Shown here: positions 1 through 10,577 of the stretch, piece after piece
How the letters are laid out: the number at the start of each line of letters is the position of its first letter
Numbering within the stretch: the stretch's first letter is position 1
The notes under the pieces: model-generated
Database searches by the model: none
What the model saw: the letters and a program-made list of their open reading frames with translations, nothing else
Told to the model about the DNA's origin: nothing
Translations under genes and position numbers: made by a program
NCBI RefSeq assembly: GCF_008039875.1
Contig: NZ_VRUU01000025.1
Span: forward strand, 1-52,881
Source of the DNA: Methylobacterium sp. WL119
GTDB lineage: Bacteria > Pseudomonadota > Alphaproteobacteria > Rhizobiales > Beijerinckiaceae
DNA: 52,881 nucleotides
Direction of reading: 5' to 3'

Positions 1-160
1 GGATAGCGGGGAAAAGGCGGGTTCGCGCCGCGCCCGCATCGCCGCCGCCGCGCGCTCGTGCCACGCTGGCGTTTCGTCGGCGCAGGTTTGCGTTGGATCA
101 CCACCGCCCCGATCTGCTAGAGCGGAGTGCAAGGCCCGATCGCGGCCCGAGGATCGACGC

Positions 161-1315
161 ATGGATTTCCTGACCGCGATGGGCGGCACGGCCACCGGCT
201 TCTTCGGTGCGGTGATCCCGTTCCTGTTCGTGCTGACCGTCGTGGTCTTCGTCCACGAGATGGGGCACTTCCTCGTCGGCCGCTGGTGCGGCGTCGGCGT
301 CCACGCGTTCTCGATCGGCTTCGGGCCGGAGCTCGTCGGCTTCAACGACCGCCACGGCACCCGCTGGAAGCTCTGCGCGATCCCGCTCGGCGGGTACGTC
401 AAGTTCCACGGCGACGCCAACGGCGCCAGCATTCCGGATGCCGACACCATCGCGCGGATGACGCCCCAAGAGCGGGCGATCAGCTTCCCGACCCAGCCGG
501 TGGCCAAGCGCGCGGCGATCGTCGTCGCCGGCCCGGTGGCGAACTTCATCCTCGCGATCCTGCTGTTCGCCGGCGCGATCTGGCTCGGCGGCCGTCTCGA
601 GCTGCCGGCCCGGGTCTCGGCGATCGATCCCAGCAGCGCGGCGGCGCAGGCCGGCTTCCAGACCGGCGACCTCGTGAAGAGCATCGACGGCGAGCCGATC
701 CCCGATTTCAACACGATGTACCGCATCGTCACCGGCAGCGCCGGAACGCCGCTGAACTTCGTCGTCGAGCGGGCCGGGGCCGACGTGCCGATCGTCGCGA
801 CGCCGTCGGTTTACGAGGAGAGCACCAAGTTCGGCCGCCACCGCATCGGGCGCCTCGGCATCCGCTCGCCGGCCGCCTCCGAGGCGAAGCTGGTCACCTA
901 CGGCCCGGTCGCCTCCTTCGGCCTCGGCGTGCACGAGACGGTGTTCGTGGTCGAGCGCACCTTCTCCTACCTCGGCAAGCTGGTGACCGGCCGCGAATCC
1001 GCCGACCAGCTCTCCGGGCCGATCGGCATCGCCCGCGTCTCCGGCGAGGTCGCCAAGGTCGGCGGCATCGGTGCGCTGATCGGGCTGATCGCGCTGCTCT
1101 CGGTCTCGATCGGTCTGCTCAACCTGTTCCCGGTGCCGCTGCTCGATGGCGGCCACCTGCTGTTCTACGCCTTCGAGGTGGTGCGCGGCCGCCCCTTGAG
1201 CGAGCGCGCCCAGGAGATCGGCTTCCGCGTCGGGCTCGCCCTCGTGCTGGTGCTGATGATCTTCGCGGCCTGGAACGACATCCTGAACCTCGGCGCCTCC
1301 TGGCGCGCGACCTGA
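161..1315 (+). CDS. rseP: RseP site-2 (M50) intramembrane zinc metalloprotease
   Basis: 384 residues, usual length for the family. The N-terminal membrane segment carries the zinc motif HEMGH (His32, Glu33, His36). A PDZ domain lies at about 145-230, around SAIDPSSAAAQAGFQTGD. The second active-site motif NLFPVPLLDGG, near residue 325, supplies the aspartate ligand in the last membrane helices. Family members cut membrane-bound anti-sigma factors after a first cleavage and clear signal peptides. It sits directly upstream of bamA, as in most proteobacteria, which fits envelope-stress control. The ATG at 161 follows GAGGA and gives the expected short N-terminus. Nothing recognisable precedes it in bases 1-160; a dxr end, common upstream in other genomes, is not visible. 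Confidence 0.95.
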   Translation: MDFLTAMGGTATGFFGAVIPFLFVLTVVVFVHEMGHFLVGRWCGVGVHAFSIGFGPELVGFNDRHGTRWKLCAIPLGGYVKFHGDANGASIPDADTIARMTPQERAISFPTQPVAKRAAIVVAGPVANFILAILLFAGAIWLGGRLELPARVSAIDPSSAAAQAGFQTGDLVKSIDGEPIPDFNTMYRIVTGSAGTPLNFVVERAGADVPIVATPSVYEESTKFGRHRIGRLGIRSPAASEAKLVTYGPVASFGLGVHETVFVVERTFSYLGKLVTGRESADQLSGPIGIARVSGEVAKVGGIGALIGLIALLSVSIGLLNLFPVPLLDGGHLLFYAFEVVRGRPLSERAQEIGFRVGLALVLVLMIFAAWNDILNLGASWRAT

Positions 1316-1738
1316 GCGCGGCACCGCGCTCGGTCCCCGCGCGCCGCCCACGAGGCGGTCGCCGCAATCCCGCCGCGATTGCGCGCGCGGCGGCCTCCGG
1401 CGGCGCCTGACCGGCCCCCGGCGAGTCCCCTGACGGGAGGCCGTGGAAGGGTTGCGAAGACGTTTCCCAGATCCGGCACGGCTCGGGATTTCCGTTTCGG
1501 GACAGGGATTTACCGTTTGTTTACCCTGCGACGAAATGGATGGGAACTTTGCGGGTGCGTTAAGTGGCCTGAAGGCCACGGCCCCCAAAATCCCGGTCGT
1601 AGGACCCCCCGCGCCGTTTGCTTGGCAGGGGAATCCCGCTAAGAGCTACGCTTGGACCAGGTATTACGGGACGGCCGGTCAACGGTCGCTCGTGGCGGGT
1701 GCGAACCCGATCCGATGATAAGACAGACGGGCGAATAG
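1316..1738. other. rseP-bamA intergenic region
   Basis: 423 bases without a convincing gene; reading frames here lack the strong third-position GC bias of the neighbours. The stretch 1495-1560 is less GC-rich than its surroundings. A weak sigma-70-like pair, TTGCTT (about 1618) and TAAGAG (about 1640) with a 16-base spacer, could drive bamA separately from rseP. The promoter call is a guess from spacing only. Confidence 0.35.
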
Positions 1739-4300
1739 ATGATGTCGATGACGGGGAAGCACCGGCGCAAGTCGGTGAAGCGGACCATCGTCCTAGCCGC
1801 CGCGGCGGGCATTGCGCTGACCGGGGTCGCGCAGGCCCAGCAGATCGTCGTTCAGGGCAACCGCCGCGTCGATGCCGACACCATCCGTTCCTACGTCACC
1901 GGCACCGCATCGGGCTCCGCCGAGGAAGCCCGCCGCAACCTGCTCGCCAGCGGCATGTTCGCGGACGTGAAGGTCGCCGCCAGCGGCGGCCGCACCGTCG
2001 TGACGGTCCGCGAGAACAACCTGATCAACCGGGTCGTGTTCGAGGGCAACAAGAAGATCGAGAAGGCCACGCTCGAAGGGCAGGTCGAGGCCAAGGCCCG
2101 CGGCGCCTTCAACGAGGCCGTGATCAAGTCCGACATGGCGCGGATCAAGGAAGTCTACCGCCGCGCCGGCCGCGGGACCGCCAAGGTCACCTACCGCACC
2201 GTCGACCTGCCCAACGGCTCGATCGACGTGATCTACCAGATCGACGAGGGCGATAAGACCGGCATCGTGTCGATCACCTTCGTCGGCAACAACGCCGTGA
2301 GCGAGCGGACGCTGAAGGGGCTGGTCTCCTCGTCCGAGATGAACTTCCTGTCGTTCATCAAGACCTCCGACGTCTACGATCCCGATCGCATCGCCAACGA
2401 TCTCGACCTCGTCCGCCGCTACTACCTGCGCAAGGGCTACGCCGACTTCCGCATCGTCAACGCCGACGCCCGCTACGTCGAGGGCCCGGACGCCAACGGC
2501 TGGGTGATCACGGTCACGGTCGAGGAGGGCGAGCAGTACACGGTCGGCGCCGTGGCGGTGGATTCCCGCCTGCCGGGCCTCGACACGAAGAACCTCGACG
2601 GCGAGATCCGCACCACGGTCGGCGACGTCTACAACGCCGAGGACGTCGAGAAGACCCTGTCGGGCCTGACCAACGACGTCGCCCGGGCCGGCTATCCCTT
2701 CGCCCAGGTCCGCCCGACCGGCCAGCGCGACCGCGCGACCCATCAGGTCTCCCTCGGCTTCGTCGTCGAGGACGGCCCGCGCGTCTACGTCGAGCGCATC
2801 AACATCCGCGGCAACACCCGCACCCGCGACTACGTCATCCGCCGCGAGCTCGATATCGCCGAGGGCGACGCCTACAACCGCGTGCTGACCGACCGCGCCG
2901 AGCGCCGCCTGAACGGCCTCGGCTTCTTCAAGAAGGTCCGCTTCTCGAACGAGCCCGGCTCCTCGCCCGACCGCGTCGTGATCAACATCGACGTCGAGGA
3001 TCAGCCCACGGGCTCGTTCTCGGTGGCGGGCGGCTACTCCACCCAGGACGGCATCATCGGCGAGGTCTCGGTCTCCGAGTCGAACTTCCTCGGTCGCGGC
3101 CAGTACGTCCGCGTCGCCGGGACCGGCGGCCAGTACTCGCGCGGCGTCGACTTCTCGTTCACCGAGCCGTACTTCCTCGGCTACCGCCTCGCGGCCGGCT
3201 TCGACGCGTTCTACAAGTACAGCGACCTGACCCGGTACTCGCGCTACGAGACCACCGTCTACGGCGGCCAGCTCCGTATCGGCCTGCCGGTGACCGAAGC
3301 CTTCGGCGTGACCCTGCGCTACTCGCTCTACAACACCGAGCTGAAGGTCCCGAACTCGATCAAGCAGCCCTACAACGACTGCTCGAACCCGATCCCGGGC
3401 ATCACCAGCGTCTACCCGAACGGCGCGCAGCTCAACGGCCGCGACGTCAGCGGGCTGGCCCAGTACCCGGCCTGTGCCTACAACGGCGAGGCCTCGATCG
3501 CGATCAAGGGCTCCCAGGGCAACACGCTCACCTCGCTCGCCGGCCTGACGCTCGCCTACTCGACGCTGGACGTCATCGGCGCGCCCCGCAACGGCCTCTA
3601 CGCCGAGCTGAAGCCCGACGTCGCGGGCCTCGGCGGCGACTCGAAGTTCTTCCGCGTCACCGGCGACGCCCGGTACTACAAGGAACTCTACGAGGACGTC
3701 GTCGGCTTCGTCCGCCTCCAGGGCGGCCACATCGAGGCGCTGGACAGCAACCCGCTGCGCATCACCGACCAGTTCTTCCTCGGGCCGTCGCTGGTCCGCG
3801 GCTTCGCTCCCAACGGCATCGGCCCGCGCGACGTCGGCACCACCGACGCCCGCTCCAACGCCATCGGCGGCTCGACCTACGTCGGCGGCACCCTCGAGAT
3901 CCAGTTCCCGCTCCCCTACGTGCCGCGCGATCTCGGCCTTAAGGGCGCGGTCTTCGCCGACGCCGGCACGCTGTTCGGCTATCACGGCCGCACCACGTTC
4001 GACGTGAACGGCGACAACTTCATCAACGGCACCGCGCCCGGCGGCGCGTGCAACTTCAACGCCTTCAACATCGGCGTCGAGCCGGAATGTGTGAACGTCC
4101 GCGACAAGGCCGTCATCCGATCGTCGGTCGGCGCCTCGATCCTGTGGAACTCGCCGCTCGGCCCGATCCGCTTCGACTACGCCTACGCCCTGAGCAAGGA
4201 CGAGGGTCTGAAGGTGTTCGTCCCGACGCTCGGCAAGTACGGCCACATCGGCGCGGACCAGACGCAGGCGTTCCGCTTCTCCGGCGGCTCGCGGTTCTGA
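1739..4300 (+). CDS. bamA: BamA outer-membrane protein assembly factor
   Basis: 853 residues. A basic start (KHRRKSVKR) and hydrophobic segment end in AQA at about residue 34, a typical signal peptide. The segment up to about residue 430 carries repeated POTRA domains (for example VVFEGNKKIEKATLEGQ and INIRGNTRTRDYVIRREL). The rest is a 16-strand beta-barrel with the FLGPSLVRGF motif and a C-terminal phenylalanine (GGSRF), the usual outer-membrane signal. It folds and inserts outer-membrane proteins. It lies between rseP and lpxD, the common proteobacterial order. ATG codons at 1739, 1742 and 1748 are all possible starts; the first is used here. Confidence 0.96.
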   Translation: MMSMTGKHRRKSVKRTIVLAAAAGIALTGVAQAQQIVVQGNRRVDADTIRSYVTGTASGSAEEARRNLLASGMFADVKVAASGGRTVVTVRENNLINRVVFEGNKKIEKATLEGQVEAKARGAFNEAVIKSDMARIKEVYRRAGRGTAKVTYRTVDLPNGSIDVIYQIDEGDKTGIVSITFVGNNAVSERTLKGLVSSSEMNFLSFIKTSDVYDPDRIANDLDLVRRYYLRKGYADFRIVNADARYVEGPDANGWVITVTVEEGEQYTVGAVAVDSRLPGLDTKNLDGEIRTTVGDVYNAEDVEKTLSGLTNDVARAGYPFAQVRPTGQRDRATHQVSLGFVVEDGPRVYVERINIRGNTRTRDYVIRRELDIAEGDAYNRVLTDRAERRLNGLGFFKKVRFSNEPGSSPDRVVINIDVEDQPTGSFSVAGGYSTQDGIIGEVSVSESNFLGRGQYVRVAGTGGQYSRGVDFSFTEPYFLGYRLAAGFDAFYKYSDLTRYSRYETTVYGGQLRIGLPVTEAFGVTLRYSLYNTELKVPNSIKQPYNDCSNPIPGITSVYPNGAQLNGRDVSGLAQYPACAYNGEASIAIKGSQGNTLTSLAGLTLAYSTLDVIGAPRNGLYAELKPDVAGLGGDSKFFRVTGDARYYKELYEDVVGFVRLQGGHIEALDSNPLRITDQFFLGPSLVRGFAPNGIGPRDVGTTDARSNAIGGSTYVGGTLEIQFPLPYVPRDLGLKGAVFADAGTLFGYHGRTTFDVNGDNFINGTAPGGACNFNAFNIGVEPECVNVRDKAVIRSSVGASILWNSPLGPIRFDYAYALSKDEGLKVFVPTLGKYGHIGADQTQAFRFSGGSRF

Positions 4301-4317
4301 TCCGAGAAAAAAGGTCG

Positions 4318-4348
4318 CGCGCCGCCTCGGGTTTCCCGGGGCGGCGCG
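4318..4348 (+). terminator. GC-rich hairpin between bamA and lpxD
   Basis: CGCGCCGCC (4318-4326) pairs perfectly with GGCGGCGCG (4340-4348). An inner CGGG/CCCG extends the stem around a TTT loop. Only two T residues follow, so it is at best a weak intrinsic terminator. It ends 9 bases before the lpxD ATG and could also act as an attenuator or mRNA stability element that lowers lpx expression relative to bamA. Confidence 0.45.
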
Positions 4349-4357
4349 TTGTCGTGC

Positions 4358-5416
4358 ATGCCTGATCCCGTCTTCTTCATCCCGCAGCCCGGTCTCACCC
4401 TCGGCCTCGTCGCCGAGGCGGCCGGCCTGCCCGTGCCCGAGGGCTTCGATCCGGCGCACCGGATCGACGGCGCCGCGCCGCTCGAGACCGCGGGGCCGCG
4501 CGACCTCGCCTACATGGACAACGCCCGCTACGGCGACGCGCTCGCCGCGACCCGGGCCGGCATCTGCCTCGTCGCCCCGCGCTTTTCAGCGCGCGTGCCC
4601 GCCGGCACCGCGAGCCTCGTCCTGCGCGATCCCTACCGCGTCTACGCGGTGCTGCTCGGCCGGCTGCACCCGGATGCTCTTCGCCCGGGCTCGCAGTTCG
4701 GCGCCCGCGGCATCGCGCCCGGCGCCCACGTCCACCCCGATGCGCGCCTCGAGGACGGCGTCACGGTCGATCCCGGCGCCGTCGTCGGCCCCGGCGCCGA
4801 GATCGGCGCGGGCACGGTGATCGGCCCCGGCGCCGGCATCGGACCCAACGTGCGGATCGGGCGGGACTGCGCGATCGGCGCCGGCGCCACCCTGAGCCAT
4901 GCGCTCGTCGGCAACCGCGTCATCGTCCATCCCGGCGCCCGGATCGGCCAGGACGGGTTCGGCTTCCACATGGGGGCGACCCACCTCAAGGTGCCGCAGG
5001 TCGGCCGCGTCATCGTGCAGGACGACGTCGAGATCGGCGCCAACACCACGGTGGACCGCGGCGCCTCGCGCGACACGGTGATCGGCGAGGGCACCAAGAT
5101 CGACAACCTCGTGCAGATCGCCCACAACGTGGTGATCGGCCGCCACTGCGTGATCGTCTCGGGCGTCGGCATCTCCGGCTCGACGACGCTCGAGGACTAC
5201 GTCGTGCTCGGCGGGCAGGTCGGCGTCGTCGGCCATCTGCGCATCGGCCGCGGCTCGCAGATCGCCGGCTCCTCCAACGTCAACCGCGACGTGCCGCCCG
5301 GCAGCCGCTGGGGCGGCACGCCGGCCAAGCCGGTCCGCGCCTGGTTCCGCGAGCTGACGACGCTCGCCCGCCTGGCCGAGCGCTCGGGCCGGGACGAGCC
5401 GGCGGACAAGGGCTGA
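4358..5416 (+). CDS. lpxD: LpxD UDP-3-O-acylglucosamine N-acyltransferase
   Basis: 352 residues from the ATG at 4358. A TTG at 4349 would add three residues but abuts a strong hairpin. The N-terminal uridine-binding domain (about 1-105, including [13 protein letters not shown]) precedes a left-handed beta-helix of hexapeptide repeats (about 110-330, for example [20 protein letters not shown]). The segment [18 protein letters not shown], and HNVVIGRHC with its catalytic-type histidine, match LpxD. It adds the second 3-hydroxyacyl chain, N-linked, in lipid A synthesis in the cytoplasm. The next genes are fabZ and lpxA of the same pathway. Confidence 0.95.
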   Translation: MPDPVFFIPQPGLTLGLVAEAAGLPVPEGFDPAHRIDGAAPLETAGPRDLAYMDNARYGDALAATRAGICLVAPRFSARVPAGTASLVLRDPYRVYAVLLGRLHPDALRPGSQFGARGIAPGAHVHPDARLEDGVTVDPGAVVGPGAEIGAGTVIGPGAGIGPNVRIGRDCAIGAGATLSHALVGNRVIVHPGARIGQDGFGFHMGATHLKVPQVGRVIVQDDVEIGANTTVDRGASRDTVIGEGTKIDNLVQIAHNVVIGRHCVIVSGVGISGSTTLEDYVVLGGQVGVVGHLRIGRGSQIAGSSNVNRDVPPGSRWGGTPAKPVRAWFRELTTLARLAERSGRDEPADKG

Positions 5417-5550
5417 TCGAAAGGGCCGATCGATCCGGCCCGTGCGCCCGCCGCGCTTGCGTCGGGGCGCCGTTTGGGTCGAAAGGACGGGGATCGGTGA
5501 CGACGGGCGTGCGCGGATGCGCGGCGTCGAGGCGAGGATCGAAGAGATCG

Positions 5551-6015
5551 ATGAGTGAGACGGCGCGTGAACTCGGCTCGGCCGACATCCAGAAGGTGCT
5601 CGAGCTGCTGCCGCACCGCTACCCGTTCCTGATGATCGACCGGATCATCGAGATCGACGGCGACGAGAGCTGCATCGGGATCAAGAACGTCACCGTCAAC
5701 GAGCCGCAATTCACCGGGCATTTCCCGAACATGCCGGTGTTTCCCGGCGTGCTGCTGATCGAGGGCATGGCCCAGACGGCGGGCGCGATCTGCTGCCGGC
5801 ACATCATGCAGAGCAACGTGCAGACCAAGCAGGTGTTCTTCATGACGATCGACAAGTGCAAGTTCCGCAAGCCGGTGGTGCCGGGCGACCAGGTCCGCTT
5901 CCACATGACGAAGACCAACCACCGCAAGACGATGTGGTGGTTCCGCGGAGAGGCGCGCGTCGACGGCGCCCTCGTGGCGGAGGCCGAGATCGGGGCCATG
6001 CTGGTGACGGCGTGA
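5551..6015 (+). CDS. fabZ: FabZ 3-hydroxyacyl-ACP dehydratase
   Basis: 154 residues from the ATG at 5551, preceded by GAGGATCGAAGAG. The GTG at 5497 would add an Arg-rich, non-conserved tail and is rejected. It has the hot-dog fold with active-site motif [12 protein letters not shown] (His22) and [20 protein letters not shown] (Glu71). It dehydrates 3-hydroxyacyl-ACP in fatty acid elongation and competes with LpxA/LpxD for 3-hydroxyacyl-ACP, which explains the conserved lpxD-fabZ-lpxA order. The stop overlaps the lpxA start. Confidence 0.96.
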   Translation: MSETARELGSADIQKVLELLPHRYPFLMIDRIIEIDGDESCIGIKNVTVNEPQFTGHFPNMPVFPGVLLIEGMAQTAGAICCRHIMQSNVQTKQVFFMTIDKCKFRKPVVPGDQVRFHMTKTNHRKTMWWFRGEARVDGALVAEAEIGAMLVTA

Positions 6016-6830
6016 GCGCGCCCGCGATCCATCCGAGCGCGATCGTCGAGGACGGCGCCGAGATCGGCGACGGCTGCCGCATCGGCCCGTTCTGCCATGT
6101 CGGCCCGCAGGTGGTGCTCGGCGTCGATTGCGAGCTCGTCAGCCACGCGGTCGTCGCGGGCGACACCCGCATCGGCGCCCGCACCCGGATCTATCCCTTC
6201 GCCTCGATCGGCCACCCGCCGCAGGACCTGAAATACAAGGGCGAGCCCTCGACGCTGCGGATCGGCGCCGACTGCCTGATCCGCGAGGGCGTCACCATGA
6301 ACCCCGGCACCGCGGGCGGCGGCCTGGAGACGGTGGTCGGCGACAAGTGCGCCTTCCTCGCCAACGCCCATGTCGTGCATGATTGCCACGTCGGCAGCGG
6401 GGTGATCTTCTCCAACAACGTCATGCTGGCCGGCCATTGCAGCGTCGGCGACTACGCCATTCTCGGCGGCGGCGCGGCGGTGATCCAGTTCGCCCGCGTC
6501 GGCGCGCACGCCTTCGTCGGCGGCCTGTCGGGGCTGGAGAACGACTGCATCCCCTACGGCATGGTGCTCGGCAACCGCGCCTACCTCGCCGGCCTCAACA
6601 TCGTCGGCCTGCAGCGCCGGGGCTTCGCGCGCGAGGACATCCATGCGCTGCGCCGCGCCTACCGCCTGCTCTTCGCCCCCGAGGGGACGCTGATGGAGCG
6701 GGTCGAGGACGTGGCCTCGGAATTCGAGAGCCACCCGGCGGTGCGCGAGATCCTCGATTTCATCCGCGCCGGCGGCAAGCGCTCGATCTGCACGCCGCGC
6801 GAGACGGCGGCTTCCGGCGGCGGCGCCTGA
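6012..6830 (+). CDS. lpxA: LpxA UDP-N-acetylglucosamine acyltransferase
   Basis: 272 residues. The GTG start at 6012 overlaps the fabZ TGA (GTGA), indicating translational coupling. The N-terminal two thirds is a hexapeptide-repeat beta-helix beginning [16 protein letters not shown]. The motif [11 protein letters not shown] contains the catalytic histidine (His123; His125 in E. coli). The C-terminal helical domain starts about residue 190 ([19 protein letters not shown]). It catalyses the first step of lipid A synthesis, O-acylation of UDP-GlcNAc. lpxI begins nine bases downstream. Confidence 0.95.
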   Translation: MSAPAIHPSAIVEDGAEIGDGCRIGPFCHVGPQVVLGVDCELVSHAVVAGDTRIGARTRIYPFASIGHPPQDLKYKGEPSTLRIGADCLIREGVTMNPGTAGGGLETVVGDKCAFLANAHVVHDCHVGSGVIFSNNVMLAGHCSVGDYAILGGGAAVIQFARVGAHAFVGGLSGLENDCIPYGMVLGNRAYLAGLNIVGLQRRGFAREDIHALRRAYRLLFAPEGTLMERVEDVASEFESHPAVREILDFIRAGGKRSICTPRETAASGGGA

Positions 6831-6838
6831 GGCCGCCG

Positions 6839-7720
6839 ATGTCGGCTCCTCGGCCCGCACGGCCGGACGCGAGGCTGGTGCTGGTCGCGGGCGCCGGGCG
6901 CCTGCCCGAGCAGGTCGCCCACTCCCTCGACCGTGCCGGCCGCGCCTTCAAGGTGCTGGCGCTGCGCGGGTTCACCGACCGCCCCTTGCGCGCGCGGGCC
7001 GACGCCACCGTCGACCTCCTCGACATCGGCGAGACCCTGCGCATCCTCGCGGGCTGGGGGCCGGCGACCATCGTGCCGGCCGGCGGCGTCGCCCGGCCGA
7101 GCCCGGCCGCGATCCTCAACGCGGCGGCCGCGTTCCGCAACCGGGTCGCCCTGCGCAATCTCGCCGATGGCGGCGACGACCGGCTGCTCCGCGGTGCCCT
7201 CGCGCTGCTCGAGGAGAACGGCCACACCGTGTGCGGCGTCCACGAGGTCGCCCCGGACCTGCTCAGCCCCGCCGGCCCGATCGGCCGCCACGCGCCGGAC
7301 GCGGCCGGCGCAGCCTCGATCGCCACCGGCCGCGCGCTGCTGGCCGCGCTCTCGGCCTTCGATGTCGGCCAGGCGGTGGTGGTCGCGGCCGCCCGCGTGC
7401 TCGCCGTCGAGGGCCCCGAGGGCACCGACCGCATGCTCGCCCGCGCCCGCACCGTCGGCCGCAAGCCGTGGGACCTCAGGCTCTGGGGCCGCGAGCGGGC
7501 GCTGCCCGCGACCGTGCTGGTGAAGTGCGCCAAGGACGACCAGGATCTCCGCATCGACCTGCCGGCGATCGGCCCGCGGACGGTCCGCAACGCGTCGGCC
7601 GCCGGCTGCGTCGGGCTCGCGGTCGAGGCTGGGCGGACGCTGCTGATCGACCGGGCGGAGACGATCGCCGAGGCCGACCGGCTCGGCCTCTTCCTGATCG
7701 GCATAGGGGTCGGCGCATGA
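6839..7720 (+). CDS. lpxI: LpxI UDP-2,3-diacylglucosamine pyrophosphatase
   Basis: 293 residues, the DUF1009 fold. The N-terminal Rossmann-like part (RLVLVAGAGRLPEQVA) and C-terminal part (VLVKCAKDDQDLRIDLPAIG, ASAAGCVGLAVEAG) match the LpxI family. It hydrolyses UDP-2,3-diacylglucosamine to lipid X and UMP, the step done by LpxH in enteric bacteria; alphaproteobacteria commonly use LpxI. The ATG at 6839 lies just after lpxA. The gene ends ATGA over the start of lpxB, the next enzyme in the pathway. Confidence 0.93.
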   Translation: MSAPRPARPDARLVLVAGAGRLPEQVAHSLDRAGRAFKVLALRGFTDRPLRARADATVDLLDIGETLRILAGWGPATIVPAGGVARPSPAAILNAAAAFRNRVALRNLADGGDDRLLRGALALLEENGHTVCGVHEVAPDLLSPAGPIGRHAPDAAGAASIATGRALLAALSAFDVGQAVVVAAARVLAVEGPEGTDRMLARARTVGRKPWDLRLWGRERALPATVLVKCAKDDQDLRIDLPAIGPRTVRNASAAGCVGLAVEAGRTLLIDRAETIAEADRLGLFLIGIGVGA

Positions 7721-8865
7721 AGATCTGGCTCGTCGCGGGCGAGGATTCCGGCGACCAGCTCGGCGCCAAGCTGATGGCGTCGCTGCACGAGGCCGCGGGC
7801 CGCCCGGTGACCTTCGGCGGCGTCGGTGGGGAGGCGATGACGGCGCGCGGCCTGACCTCGCTCTTCCCCCTCGATGACGTGGCGGTGATGGGCTACCTGC
7901 CGGTGCTGGCGCGGCTGCGCACGCTCCTGCGCCGCATCCGCCAGACGGTGGACGACGTGGTCGCCAACCGCCCGGACGTGCTCGTGATCATCGACAGCCC
8001 CGGCTTCACCCACGCGGTCGCCTCGCGGGTGCGCAAGCGTGCGCCCGAGATCCCGATCGTCGACTACGTCTCGCCGAGCGTGTGGGCGTGGCGGCCGTGG
8101 CGGGCGGCCTCGATGCGGGGCTTCGTCGACCACGTGCTCGCGCTGCTGCCGTTCGAGCCTGAGGCGCACCTGCGGCTCAACGGGCCGCCCTGCACCTATG
8201 TCGGGCATCCGCTGATCGAGCGGTTCTCCGAGCTGCGGCCGGACGCCGCCGACGCGGCGTCGCGGGAGGCCGTGCCGTGGCGCGTGGTGGTGCTGCCGGG
8301 CTCGCGCCGATCCGAGATCGAGCGGCTGATGCCGGTCTTCGGCCGCACCTTGGCGCGCATGGCGCGGGACGTCGGGCCGATCGAGGCGGTGCTGCCGGCG
8401 GTCACCCGTCATCGCGCCTTGATCGAGCGCATGGCCAAGGCCTGGAGCGCCCCCGTGCGCATCGTCGCGGGCGAGGCCGAGAAGTACGCCGCCTTCCGCC
8501 AGGCGCGGGCCGCGCTCGCCGCCTCCGGCACCGTGACGCTGGAGCTGGCGCTCGCCGGCGTGCCGATGGTGGTGGCCTACAAGGTCTCGCGGGTCGAGGA
8601 GGCGGTGGCCCGGCGCCTGATCCAGGTGCCGACGATCGTGCTGCCGAACCTGATCCTCGGCGAGAACGCGATGCCGGAATTCGTGCAGGCCGAGTGCACC
8701 GAGGACCGCCTCGCCACGGCGCTCGCCCCCCTGGTCACCGGCGGCGCCGCGCGGGACCGCCAGCTCGCGGCGCTGCAGCGCATCGACGGCCTGATGCGGC
8801 TGCCGGGCGACGAGGCCCCGAGCCGCAGCGCGGCGCGGGTGGTGCTGGCTGCGATTAGAACCTGA
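7717..8865 (+). CDS. lpxB: LpxB lipid A disaccharide synthase
   Basis: 382 residues, a GT19 glycosyltransferase. It opens with KIWLVAGEDSGDQLGAKL and carries VDYVSPSVWAWRPWR, YVGHPLIERF and the donor-site region AASGTVTLELALAGVPMVVAY. It joins lipid X and UDP-diacylglucosamine at the inner face of the cytoplasmic membrane. The ATG at 7717 overlaps the lpxI stop by four bases. It is the last gene of the operon; a palindromic repeat follows before convergent gltA. Confidence 0.95.
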   Translation: MKIWLVAGEDSGDQLGAKLMASLHEAAGRPVTFGGVGGEAMTARGLTSLFPLDDVAVMGYLPVLARLRTLLRRIRQTVDDVVANRPDVLVIIDSPGFTHAVASRVRKRAPEIPIVDYVSPSVWAWRPWRAASMRGFVDHVLALLPFEPEAHLRLNGPPCTYVGHPLIERFSELRPDAADAASREAVPWRVVVLPGSRRSEIERLMPVFGRTLARMARDVGPIEAVLPAVTRHRALIERMAKAWSAPVRIVAGEAEKYAAFRQARAALAASGTVTLELALAGVPMVVAYKVSRVEEAVARRLIQVPTIVLPNLILGENAMPEFVQAECTEDRLATALAPLVTGGAARDRQLAALQRIDGLMRLPGDEAPSRSAARVVLAAIRT

Positions 8866-8885
8866 GGCTTCGGATCGTCGGGCTG

Positions 8886-9001
8886 CCGTCATTCCGGGGC
8901 GCCGCAGGCGAGGCCAGAATCCAGAGCCGCCGGCGATGCCTGCCGAAGGGCGGCCTGCGGTTCAGGATCCCGGGCTCTGCCTCGCAGCCCCGGAATGACG
9001 G
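8886..9001. repeat. Palindromic intergenic repeat between lpxB and gltA
   Basis: CCGTCATTCCGGGGC (8886-8900) is exactly reverse-complemented at 8987-9001. Inner pairing includes GGCGAG/CTCGCC-like segments and CCAGAATCC opposite GGATCC-like sequence. About 116 bases can fold into one long imperfect hairpin. It lies between the convergent ends of lpxB and gltA, where it could stop transcription both ways. 'CGTCATTCCGGGG' termini are typical of dispersed repeats in alphaproteobacteria; copy number cannot be judged from this window. Confidence 0.7.
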
Positions 9002-9079
9002 GCGCGGGTTTTTGGCGACCGAGAGGCCCATCGCGCCGCCGACAGATCCGTCATCGGCCGACGGCGCTCAAAAGGCGCC

Positions 9080-10369
<1,290 letters not shown>

Positions 10370-10577
10370 GGAACGTGGACCCTTTCCTGGCAACGAATCG
10401 AAGCCGGCCCAGGCTGCGCTCCGCGCCGCCCGGGACCCGAAGTCACCGGCATTTTGCTGCAGGTGCTCACAAGCCCATCGGGTTAGCGGATCGGCCGAGC
10501 GCCAGCAACGGGGCGGATGACAACCACGTCGAGACGCCAAGCGAAAACCGGGCCGCGCGTGCGCTGCGGCGGCGGTC

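Noticed and set aside
1..160. End of dxr upstream of rseP
   Set aside because: None of the three frames gives a recognisable Dxr C-terminus, and stops interrupt them.
98..1588. Long minus-strand open frame across rseP, and similar long frames opposite bamA, gltX, comEC, pepN and others
   Set aside because: Such frames arise from strong third-position GC bias; they are rich in Arg, Ala, Gly and Asp with no family motif, and the opposite strand holds clear genes.
8886..9001. Insertion sequence or tRNA-like gene at the lpxB-gltA palindrome
   Set aside because: Too short for a transposase and no cloverleaf or CCA pattern; a simple inverted repeat explains it.
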